NCBI RefSeq assembly: GCF_009939295.1
Contig: NZ_WVIC01000028.1
Location: 1-63,624 of the forward strand
Length of the DNA: 63,624 bases
Reading direction: 5' to 3'
Source of the DNA: Petrachloros mirabilis ULC683
GTDB lineage: Bacteria; Cyanobacteriota; Cyanobacteriia; Thermosynechococcales; Thermosynechococcaceae
The notes beneath the pieces are model-generated. The model had not been told where the DNA came from, ran no database searches, and worked only from the letters and a program-made list of their open reading frames with translations. Below, in pieces: positions 45,383-52,738 of the stretch. The first letter of the stretch is position 1. The number at the start of each line of letters is the position of its first letter. A program made the translations under genes and the position numbers.

Positions 45383-45943
45383 ATGGATCAACCCCCATCT
45401 CCCGATGTTCAGGCAGAGGTGTTGCAATTGCGACAACAGCTAGAGCTGCGCGATCAATTAGTTGAACAACTCTCTGGGGAGTTGTTTCGGATGATTCGGA
45501 CTCAACCCTTAGCACTGCCTCCGGGTGCGCCCCTATCTGAGATGGCGGCACTCCCCCCCGCTACCCCCTCGAAACGGCACCTCGATGAGGTTCAAGAGCT
45601 GGAGCAGCAAATTTCCTTTTATCAGGCTCAAATTGATCGCCAAGATGCCGAAATTCGGCAGCTTCAAATCAGTTGTCAAGAGCTGCGCGATCGCAACCAA
45701 ATGCTAGAGCAGTTAATTCAGGATTTGCCAGAGGTCTATCGTCAACAGTTTAGTGAACGATTAGCCCAAATCAGAGCCCAAGTACAGTCGCTCCAACAGG
45801 AAAATCGACGGCTCTATGCTGAGATTCAAACCGCTCACCAAGCCCTAAGTGGCGACAAACGCAGTTTAATCCAGCGCTTGTCCCTCCCCTCTTTTGGAGC
45901 TAATGGCTCCGGCAAGCCCACACCTGATCCAAGTCCAGATTAG
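45383..45943 (+). CDS. Coiled-coil hypothetical protein
   Basis: A 186-residue protein with long predicted coiled coils (about 15-40 and 80-160; heptads LEQQISFYQAQIDRQ, LRDRNQMLEQLIQDL, LQQENRRLYAEIQ) and a Pro-rich segment between them. No membrane segment or named domain is seen. The ATG at 45383 is preferred; the frame is open further upstream. It follows rpsF by 110 bp on the same strand. It may be a scaffolding or cell-structure protein, but this is only inference. Confidence 0.6.
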   Translation: MDQPPSPDVQAEVLQLRQQLELRDQLVEQLSGELFRMIRTQPLALPPGAPLSEMAALPPATPSKRHLDEVQELEQQISFYQAQIDRQDAEIRQLQISCQELRDRNQMLEQLIQDLPEVYRQQFSERLAQIRAQVQSLQQENRRLYAEIQTAHQALSGDKRSLIQRLSLPSFGANGSGKPTPDPSPD

Positions 45944-46048
45944 GCGATTGCCAGCGCTCATCATGTTTCCCTCATTGTGTTCCCCTCAAAAGAATGCTCC
46001 CACCGCATTCAACTCCGTTGATTTGAAGCAGGTAAAATAAGGCATTCC

Positions 46049-46678
46049 GTGGATATAATCAACTTTTTTAATGGTTTTTCTCAGGCGCAGCCTCCACCAG
46101 GGCGCGCTTCCCATGGACAACATCCTAGACACAGGCTGTGGCTTGCTAGAGTGCTAGCACTTGTGCTGTGCCTCAGCCTGTGTCTACTAACGGCCAACCC
46201 GGTCTGGGCTGGCATCAAAGACGATCACTTTGATGGCAATATTTTTGCCCTCTACGCGGGCAATGGCTCTTTGGTGCCCCCCAAGACCACCCTGGCCAAC
46301 TCTCTACGCAGCGATCGCCCCACTCTGTTGACCTTCTACGTCGATGACAGCCGGGATTGCAAACAGTTTTCAGCGGTCATTTCCCAGTTGCAGTCCTACT
46401 ATGGTCGTGTTGCCGACTTTATTCCCGTGATCTTAGATGCCATCCCCTTGCAGACCCAAGATGATCCGACAGAACCAGCCTTTTACTACAAAGGCTACTT
46501 GCCCCAGACCGTAATTTTTGATGTCGCCGGTCAAGTCGTCTTTGAGGGCGCTGGCCAAGTCCCCTTTGAAGACCTAGATGATGCGTTTCGGACTGTATTT
46601 GATTTACTGCCTCGGAGCGAATCCCTAGACCTAAAACGGCGTCCCCTCAACGAAGTGAATGCAGAACTGGTGCGCTAG
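46049..46678 (+). CDS. Thylakoid PSI accumulation factor-like thioredoxin-fold protein
   Basis: A 209-residue protein with a signal anchor (about 31-53) and a soluble domain starting GIKDDHFDGNIFALYAGNGSLVPP. It has the FYVDDSRDCKQF segment in place of a CXXC motif and the ending LPQTVIFDVAGQVVF, a thioredoxin-like fold conserved in cyanobacteria and annotated as thylakoid membrane PSI accumulation factor. It may help assembly or stability of photosystem I. The GTG at 46049 is the best start found. A small membrane protein gene lies convergent, 3 bp past its stop. Confidence 0.7.
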   Translation: MDIINFFNGFSQAQPPPGRASHGQHPRHRLWLARVLALVLCLSLCLLTANPVWAGIKDDHFDGNIFALYAGNGSLVPPKTTLANSLRSDRPTLLTFYVDDSRDCKQFSAVISQLQSYYGRVADFIPVILDAIPLQTQDDPTEPAFYYKGYLPQTVIFDVAGQVVFEGAGQVPFEDLDDAFRTVFDLLPRSESLDLKRRPLNEVNAELVR

Positions 46679-46681
46679 GGG

Positions 46682-46840
46682 CTAGTAGGCAACATTGAGC
46701 GCATTTTTGACGGGCGGGGGCTCTTCGTGTGAATAGGGCTGAAATCCGCCCATGAGCCATAAAAAGGGAATCAGGAAGACTCCAAAAGCAACCATGTGGA
46801 GCACCATTACCAGGCTGCTGTTGTTGAGGAACTTGAACAT
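46682..46840 (-). CDS. 52-residue single-pass membrane protein
   Basis: Starting at ATG 46840, after GGAGAAAAACA, the frame encodes MFKFLNNSSLVMVLHMVAFG, a TM helix (about 9-31, VMVLHMVAFGVFLIPFLWLM), and a tail with the PP-rich EEPPPVKNALNVAY. The size and layout recall small photosystem subunits, and it faces the PSI accumulation factor-like gene end to end, 3 bp apart. No named family is matched with certainty. Confidence 0.6.
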   Translation of the reverse strand: MFKFLNNSSLVMVLHMVAFGVFLIPFLWLMGGFQPYSHEEPPPVKNALNVAY

Positions 46841-47048
46841 TGTTTTTCTCCAGGGGCAAGGGACGTTGGGTCAGGCTCTATCTGCTGAATTACAGCATCC
46901 TGGAAAACCCCTTCTCAAGCAGTGATCCTGCGGTCACTGGACTGTGTGCCAGATCACTCGGCTACCCCAGCCAGGGAATTCATTCCCCTAGCTACTGCAA
47001 CTGGGAAGCAACACGGTATGGTTAAACCAAAAGCACTCAAGAGCGATT

Positions 47049-48635
47049 ATGGATGCAGTTTCTCTCTGGCAACGCTATCAGAATTGGCTTTATTACCACT
47101 CAGCATTAGGCATTTATATCGACATCAGCCGCATGCGGTTCACCGATGCCGATGTTGCCGCGCTCACCTCCAAATTTGACCAAGCCTTTACCGATATGGT
47201 GGCTCTAGAAGCCGGAGCCATTGCCAACCCAGATGAAAACCGCATGGTAGGCCACTATTGGCTACGGGATCCAGATCGGGCACCGACCCCAGAACTGCGC
47301 TCAGAAATTATAGACACCCTGAAGCAAGTGGAAAATTTTGCTCAGGGGGTGATGTTTGGCTCTGTGAAGCCGCCCTATGCCGAGCGGTTTACCGATGTCA
47401 TTTCCATTGGCATTGGCGGATCTGCCCTTGGCCCTCAATTTGTCTCCCAAGCCCTAGCGCCGCCGGATGCCCCGCTCCAGCTCCACTTTTTAGATAATAG
47501 CGACCCAACTGGCATTGATCAGGTGCTCGATGCCCTCCAAGATCGCTTGGCGACGACTCTGGTGCTGACGATTTCTAAATCTGGGGGGACACCAGAAACC
47601 CGGAATGGCATGCTCGAAGTTCGCCATCGCTTTGAGTCTGAGGGGTTTCATTTTCCTAACCACGCCGTGGCGATTACAGGGGTCGGTAGTCAGCTTGATC
47701 AAATTGCCCAGGCTGAAGGCTGGTTAGCTTCGTTTCCCATGCAGGATTGGGTGGGGGGACGCACTTCAGAGCTGTCAACGGTGGGTCTGGTGCCAGCAGC
47801 ACTCCAGGGAATTGCCATTCACGAAATGCTGGCCGGAGCCAAGCAAATGGATGAGGCCACCCGCGTAGCTGACCTCAAGCACAACCCGGCGGCACTGCTG
47901 GCGTTGTCTTGGTATGTCGCTGGAGGGGGGCGGGGTCAAAAAGACATGGTGGTGTTGCCTTACAAGGACAGTTTGCTGTTGTTTAGTCGCTATTTGCAAC
48001 AACTGGTGATGGAATCTCTCGGCAAGGAGCGAGATTTAGAGGGTAGAGTCGTCCATCAGGGGATCGCGGTCTACGGCAACAAGGGCTCGACGGATCAACA
48101 TGCCTATGTCCAGCAGTTACGGGATGGCTTGCCCAATTTCTTTCTCACTTTTATCGAGGTTCTCAAGGATCGAGGGGGGCAGTCCCCAGAACTGGAGCCG
48201 GGCATTACGTCTGGAGACTACCTGAGCGGGTTTCTCCTGGGTACTCGGGAGGCACTCTATGACAATGAGCGGGATTCGATCACGATCACGCTGCCCGAGG
48301 TGACCCCTAGGATGGTGGGGGCATTGATTGCACTCTATGAGCGGGCAGTGGGGCTATATGCCTCACTGATTCACGTCAATGCCTATCATCAACCGGGTGT
48401 GGAAGCAGGTAAAAAAGCAGCTGCGGCAACCCTGGCACTGCAACAGCAGGTGATGCATGTGCTGAAAACGGCTCAAGAGCCTTTGCTGCTGCAAGAGATT
48501 GCTGAACAAGCCCAGGCTGGCGATCGCGTCGAAACAGTATACAAAATCTTGCGACACCTCCATGCCAATGAACGGGGAATTGTATTATCAGGAGACCTCA
48601 GCCAACCGGATCAACTCCGAATCACCCTGTCATAG
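47049..48635 (+). CDS. pgi: Glucose-6-phosphate isomerase
   Basis: A 528-residue phosphoglucose isomerase of the long cyanobacterial type. The conserved sugar-phosphate motif is [13 protein letters not shown], the C-terminal motif [15 protein letters not shown] (reads [14 protein letters not shown]), and [13 protein letters not shown] carries the SGGT loop. It interconverts glucose-6-P and fructose-6-P in glycolysis and the oxidative pentose-phosphate path. Start ATG at 47049. A small membrane-protein gene follows. Confidence 0.94.
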   Translation: MDAVSLWQRYQNWLYYHSALGIYIDISRMRFTDADVAALTSKFDQAFTDMVALEAGAIANPDENRMVGHYWLRDPDRAPTPELRSEIIDTLKQVENFAQGVMFGSVKPPYAERFTDVISIGIGGSALGPQFVSQALAPPDAPLQLHFLDNSDPTGIDQVLDALQDRLATTLVLTISKSGGTPETRNGMLEVRHRFESEGFHFPNHAVAITGVGSQLDQIAQAEGWLASFPMQDWVGGRTSELSTVGLVPAALQGIAIHEMLAGAKQMDEATRVADLKHNPAALLALSWYVAGGGRGQKDMVVLPYKDSLLLFSRYLQQLVMESLGKERDLEGRVVHQGIAVYGNKGSTDQHAYVQQLRDGLPNFFLTFIEVLKDRGGQSPELEPGITSGDYLSGFLLGTREALYDNERDSITITLPEVTPRMVGALIALYERAVGLYASLIHVNAYHQPGVEAGKKAAAATLALQQQVMHVLKTAQEPLLLQEIAEQAQAGDRVETVYKILRHLHANERGIVLSGDLSQPDQLRITLS

Positions 48636-48653
48636 ACAGGCGTTTCTACGCCC

Positions 48654-48980
48654 ATGCTCTCTCTACTTCGACCCACTGGCTGGCGACTCTTCTGGTTTGG
48701 GGCGCTCGTTGTCTTGACCCTAGGTGCGGGCGTTCAGGGTTGGACACCCCCGCACTTAGCGCCTAAACCTCCCCTTTATGACCTGTTGCGCCCTCTTCCC
48801 CTCTGGCCATTGTGGGTGTTTTTGATGCTGCCGATCATGATCCCCTTTAGCCTGATGCAGCGCTTTATTAGCCAATGGGGAATCGATCTGCGGGGCGGAT
48901 GGTGGCTGGTGCAGCTTTCTTACTACTATTTGGCGGCTGGCTTGCTCACTGCGGGCATGGGTCGTCTGCGTCGACGCTGA
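48654..48980 (+). CDS. Small membrane protein of unknown function
   Basis: A 108-residue protein with three hydrophobic segments (about 12-28, 48-68, 85-104) and a basic end (GRLRRR). The segment LMLPIMIPFSLMQRF may be an amphipathic helix. It starts 19 bp after pgi and may be co-transcribed. No family was recognised. Confidence 0.6.
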   Translation: MLSLLRPTGWRLFWFGALVVLTLGAGVQGWTPPHLAPKPPLYDLLRPLPLWPLWVFLMLPIMIPFSLMQRFISQWGIDLRGGWWLVQLSYYYLAAGLLTAGMGRLRRR

Positions 48981-49005
48981 TCTCAAATATCAAGCTCTAA
49001 TCGGT

Positions 49006-49031
49006 GAAATGCCCTCCCCTGAAGGCATTTC
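49006..49031. terminator. Possible terminator
   Basis: GAAATGCC (49006-49013) and GGCATTTC (49024-49031) form a perfect 8-bp stem with a 10-base loop, just past the small membrane-protein gene. There is only a weak T-run. Confidence 0.45.
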
Positions 49032-49105
49032 ATCTAGGTCAGCCATTTTTGGTAAATTCAACTATAATTCAAAGAACAGAATTGTAAGTTTGCTGCCTAC
49101 CTGAC

Positions 49106-50068
49106 ATGTTTACGACCCTCGCGCGTCCCCAAGTATGGGATGTTCCCATTGATTTAGAAGCTGCGATCGCCGCTCTCAAGCGTGAGCTCAACGCAGTAAT
49201 TTTGGCGCACTATTACCAAGAGTCTGGCATTCAAGACATCGCTGACTACATCGGAGACTCCCTGGGGCTCTCTCGGCAGGCCGCCAGCACAGAGGCCGAA
49301 GTCATTGTGTTTGCAGGGGTTCACTTCATGGCTGAAACTGCCAAAATTCTTAACCCCACCAAACAAGTGCTACTGCCTGATCTCGAAGCAGGCTGCTCCC
49401 TGGCCGACAGTTGTCCCCCCGCAGCATTTGCCGCCTTCAAGGCAGCCCATCGCGATCACCTGGTGATTTCCTACATCAACTGTACCGCCGAGATCAAAGC
49501 CCTGAGCGACATTATTTGCACCAGCGCCAATGCCGTTGATATTGTGCGGCAGATTCCAGCCGATCAGCCGATCATTTTCGCCCCAGACCAAAACCTAGGC
49601 CGCTATGTGATCGCCCAGACTGGCCGCGAAATGGTTCTATGGCAGGGAAGTTGCATTGTCCATGAAACCTTTTCCGAGCGCAAACTCATTGAACTAAAGG
49701 TACAACATCCCCACGCCGAAATCATTGCGCACCCAGAATGTGAAGCTGCGATCTTGAGCCATGCAGACTTTGTAGGATCAACGACAGCCTTACTAAAATA
49801 CGCTCAAGCCAGTGCCGCCCCTGCCCTGATCGTGGCCACTGAGTCGGGCATTTTGCACCAAATGCAAAAACAAGTGCCCCAGAAAACCTATATTCCAGCT
49901 CCTCCGACTGGCCCCTGTGCCTGCAATGAGTGCCCCTATATGCGCCTGAATACCTTGGAAAAGCTCTACTGGGCAATGAAACACCGTCAGCCTGAAATCA
50001 CCCTACCAGAAGCGACCCGACGGGCTGCACTCAAACCGATTCAGCGCATGTTAGCCATGAGTCGTTAG
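49106..50068 (+). CDS. nadA: Quinolinate synthase
   Basis: A 320-residue [4Fe-4S] enzyme that condenses iminoaspartate with DHAP to quinolinate for NAD synthesis. Motifs: [63 protein letters not shown] and the C-terminal ligand region CACNECPYM. Cluster Cys lie in [15 protein letters not shown] and CNECPY. Its 3' end overlaps ddl by 18 bp in convergent orientation. Confidence 0.94.
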   Translation: MFTTLARPQVWDVPIDLEAAIAALKRELNAVILAHYYQESGIQDIADYIGDSLGLSRQAASTEAEVIVFAGVHFMAETAKILNPTKQVLLPDLEAGCSLADSCPPAAFAAFKAAHRDHLVISYINCTAEIKALSDIICTSANAVDIVRQIPADQPIIFAPDQNLGRYVIAQTGREMVLWQGSCIVHETFSERKLIELKVQHPHAEIIAHPECEAAILSHADFVGSTTALLKYAQASAAPALIVATESGILHQMQKQVPQKTYIPAPPTGPCACNECPYMRLNTLEKLYWAMKHRQPEITLPEATRRAALKPIQRMLAMSR

Positions 50069-51103
50069 ACGCGCTAAGGCTAATTGCACCAACCGATCTA
50101 CCAACTCCGGAAAAGGAACCCCCGTGGCCGCCCATAGTTGGGGATACATGCTGGTAGCAGTGAACCCTGGCAAGGTGTTGACTTCGTTAATCAACACTTC
50201 ACCTGTAGCCTCTACATAGAAAAAGTCCACCCGCGCTAAACCTGCCAGATCCAGGGTGAGCGCTGCCTCAACAGCCATAGATTGGATGGTTTCAGTCACC
50301 GTATCTGGCAGCTCTGCTGGAATCCATAAGTCAGCGCGACCTTCGGTATATTTGGTTTCGTAGTCGTAGAAATCGCTATCGTAGGTGATCTCGCCCACAA
50401 CCGAAGCTTTGGGTCGATCATTGCCCAGCACTGCGCACTCCACTTCCCGCGCCACCACACCCGCTTCGACAATAATACGGCGGTCATAGCTGGCAGCACT
50501 ATCTAAGGCGGCTTCTAGTTCTACTCGCGTGCGCACCTTGGCAATGCCCACAGAAGAGCCCAGGTTGGCAGGCTTCACAAAGCAGGGATAGCCCAGTTCT
50601 GCCTCAAGTTGGTCACAGAGCTTTGTGAATACACAGGGATCTGACCAGACTTGGGCACGTGTGACCGCCTTATACTTGACCTGGGGCAACCCTGCTGTGG
50701 CAAAGGCCATCTTCATGGCCAGCTTGTCCATGCCCACGGCAGAAGCTAACACCCCTGACCCCACATAGGGCACCTGCATCAGCTGCAACAACCCTTGGAC
50801 GGTGCCATCTTCCCCATTGGGGCCATGGAGGATGGGGAACCAGACTTCAACCTGTGCGGCTTCCAGCGGAAACACCCAGCGCTGTGGTTCAGAGTCAGCG
50901 GCTAGCGGTTGGGCAGTATCGAGAACTCGCTGAGCCTCCGCCCCGCCAAACCAGCCCCCCTGTTTATCAATATAGAAAGGCAGCATCTCGTACTTGTCCG
51001 CATTGGCCTGGAGGCCGCGGGCAATGGCTTGAGCAGAAACAATCGATACCTCATGCTCACCGGAGCATCCCCCAAATAGCAGTCCCACCTTGAGCGTTGC
51101 CAC
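50051..51103 (-). CDS. ddl: D-alanine--D-alanine ligase
   Basis: A 350-residue ATP-grasp ligase making D-Ala-D-Ala for peptidoglycan. The start [20 protein letters not shown] (GTG at 51103, with GGGGAGG six bases upstream) and motifs [24 protein letters not shown], and [15 protein letters not shown] are [14 protein letters not shown]. The earlier GTG at 51121 is less well placed. murA in the same window is in the same pathway. Convergent with nadA. Confidence 0.94.
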   Translation of the reverse strand: MATLKVGLLFGGCSGEHEVSIVSAQAIARGLQANADKYEMLPFYIDKQGGWFGGAEAQRVLDTAQPLAADSEPQRWVFPLEAAQVEVWFPILHGPNGEDGTVQGLLQLMQVPYVGSGVLASAVGMDKLAMKMAFATAGLPQVKYKAVTRAQVWSDPCVFTKLCDQLEAELGYPCFVKPANLGSSVGIAKVRTRVELEAALDSAASYDRRIIVEAGVVAREVECAVLGNDRPKASVVGEITYDSDFYDYETKYTEGRADLWIPAELPDTVTETIQSMAVEAALTLDLAGLARVDFFYVEATGEVLINEVNTLPGFTATSMYPQLWAATGVPFPELVDRLVQLALARLTTHG

Positions 51104-51204
51104 AGTTGCCTCCCCAGACACTTGATGTAGGCCAGATTTATGCCAGACAGACTACCACATCTGCCCAATCGACCCACAAATTAGGCGGGAATCCACTGGT
51201 GAAT

Positions 51205-51558
51205 TCAACTCTCTGGCTCTTGCACAAATGCTTCTAAGAGATCGGGTCGTTGCAGGGTCAACCAAGGCAGAGCCTCTTGCTGGGGCAGGGCGCGGTCTGC
51301 CAAGTAGCGCAAAATCATCACCTGCCGCTGCCATTCCTGGGGGCTTTCTACGGGCTGAACATACTGGGCGAGAACCTGTTGCCCGAGTAACAAGGGGTCG
51401 TAGGAGTGATCGTCCGAGAAAAAGTCTGGGGGCAGAACGGTATAAAACAATGAAGGCCGATAGGAAAAGGGGGATTGTTCGCAAAAATGAGCCACCCGAG
51501 CTTCGGCACCGGAAATATTGGCTTCGTGGTTGGCAGCCTGCCAAAGGGGTGTCTGCAA
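51205..51558 (-). CDS. Conserved cyanobacterial hypothetical protein, 5' end probably truncated
   Basis: A 117-residue frame beginning TTG (LQTPLWQAANH). The reading frame continues upstream (YNHWLQTPLW) into the type C repeat at 51566-51610 where it meets a stop, so the original start may have been lost when the repeat inserted. Conserved-looking parts are CEQSPFSYRPSLFYTVLPPDFF and QYVQPVES. No domain or function is known. Confidence 0.5.
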   Translation of the reverse strand: MQTPLWQAANHEANISGAEARVAHFCEQSPFSYRPSLFYTVLPPDFFSDDHSYDPLLLGQQVLAQYVQPVESPQEWQRQVMILRYLADRALPQQEALPWLTLQRPDLLEAFVQEPES

Positions 51559-51565
51559 CCAGTGA

Positions 51566-51610
51566 TTATAGCGGTTTACAGATCAATGGAGTAGATGGGG
51601 TGCAGGGGGC
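51566..51610. repeat. Type C palindromic repeat, truncated copy
   Basis: The left end GCGGTTTACAGATCAATGGA and GGGGTGCAGGGGGC match the full copies at 8756 and 52159, but the copy stops where a type B element begins. Confidence 0.7.
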
Positions 51611-51777
51611 ACTTGTTTGAGAAGTTGCTTAGACCTTGCACTTGCCCCCCTATCCCCCAATTCTGAAGGGAAGTGATCAGAGTTTTTGGGTTTCTCCCCC
51701 CAAAATTACGCCCTGCGGGCACGCTGCGCGAGGGGGGCGGGGGGCTAAGGGATCAATGAGGCTTTTCAGACGGCCCC
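51611..51777. repeat. MITE-like element, type B, with an extra 22-bp insert
   Basis: The copy begins with a decayed end (ACTTGTTTGAGAAGTTGC) and ends CTTTTCAGACGGCCCC, then TAA. A palindromic insert at 51709-51730 (reverse complement of that at 44625-44646) sits in the opposite arm. The element is inserted at a truncated type C repeat. Confidence 0.65.
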
Positions 51778-51939
51778 TAAGAAGATTGGTCAGTCAACTA
51801 GCTCTCTACCTGTAGAGTGACTCCTATCTCTAACATAGGTCAGATGTTTTATGCAGAAAGAAATTCTATGTTGGATTCATAAGCAGCCAAGTTTTCTTTT
51901 GCGTAGTCTAAAGAAAATTTAAGTAGAGAGGTAGTTTTT

Positions 51940-52128
51940 ATGACTCACTTAATGATGGACGTTTCCTCAGGTGCTCCCCACTTTCCAGTGGCTGCTTCTG
52001 TTGTGCTAGGCGCAGGTTTCCTAACTGCTGTGATATTAGGGTCTGTAGCTTGGTATAACTCTCGACGACCAGTGGGTTGGGAAGACAAGGAGCGTCCTGA
52101 CTTTGTGCCTGAGATAAAAGAAGAGTAG
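51940..52128 (+). CDS. psb35: Psb35-like photosystem II assembly protein
   Basis: A 62-residue protein with one TM helix (about 16-40, AASVVLGAGFLTAVILGSVAW) and the conserved ending WYNSRRPVGWEDKERPDFVPE. This matches my memory of the cyanobacterial Psb35 (Ssl2148) group, linked with CP47 assembly and high-light-inducible proteins. ATG at 51940 follows GAGAGG at 8-base spacing. The 5' region is preceded by repeats, so its promoter lies in about 51780-51935. Confidence 0.6.
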   Translation: MTHLMMDVSSGAPHFPVAASVVLGAGFLTAVILGSVAWYNSRRPVGWEDKERPDFVPEIKEE

Positions 52129-52158
52129 TCCATTAATTTCTTCTCACAGGCATTGATT

Positions 52159-52266
52159 TACAGCGGTTTACAGATCAATGGAGTACATGGGGTGCAGGGG
52201 GCAGTGCCCCCTGCGTGGGGGTTCCACCCCCACACCCCGTACCTCACTCAGGTAAGCACCGCTATA
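52159..52266. repeat. Type C palindromic repeat, full copy
   Basis: Bounded by TTACAGCGGTTTAC and its partner GTAAGCACCGCTATA, with hairpin arms GGGGGCAGTGCCCCC and GTGGGGGTTCCACCCCCAC. It lies 25 bp upstream of the next gene's start. Confidence 0.8.
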
Positions 52267-52292
52267 GTTGATTGTAATTTCGGAGTTTTTAC

Positions 52293-52541
52293 ATGGCTGA
52301 TCGAACCAAAAACCCTAGTGAGTACGAAAGTGCCAACTACGATCGCAATATTGTGTCAGCGGAAACTGCCGCGCGACAAGAGCGTGAGGGTGAGGAGTTT
52401 AAGCAAACTCCTGAATCAAATGATGATTCTATGGATACGACGGGTGGCTTTACCGTTGATCGAGAAGGATTAACCAATAACTACGCCATTGAGCCTGAGA
52501 TGTATGTTGAAGAGCCAGGTGACTTGTCTGGAGATCAATAA
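52293..52541 (+). CDS. Conserved small hydrophilic protein
   Basis: An 82-residue acidic protein. The end TTGGFTVDREGLTNNYAIEP is a conserved cyanobacterial pattern, and the start is Asn/Tyr/Glu-rich. No membrane segment or named domain. The start ATG at 52293 has CGGAG upstream. Function unknown. Confidence 0.65.
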   Translation: MADRTKNPSEYESANYDRNIVSAETAARQEREGEEFKQTPESNDDSMDTTGGFTVDREGLTNNYAIEPEMYVEEPGDLSGDQ

Positions 52542-52625
52542 TGGTGGTTTTGATCCGTCAAACTCTTCTAGAATCATGACTACTCAGGGATAAATCAAGG
52601 GATTTTCTTGAGCTGAGTTTTTAAG

Positions 52626-52647
52626 CCCCGCTACGTCAGCGGGGTTT
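52626..52647 (+). terminator. Rho-independent terminator
   Basis: CCCCGCT (52626-52632) pairs with AGCGGGG (52638-52644), followed by TTT. It lies 85 bp past the small acidic protein gene. Confidence 0.65.
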
Positions 52648-52738
52648 CTGGCTTGTCAATCCCAGGGACAGTCTGCTGGAGAGGCACTCTAGAAAAAGCG
52701 GCTCTAGCATCGATTGTGTTTTAAATAGGGACTTACAA

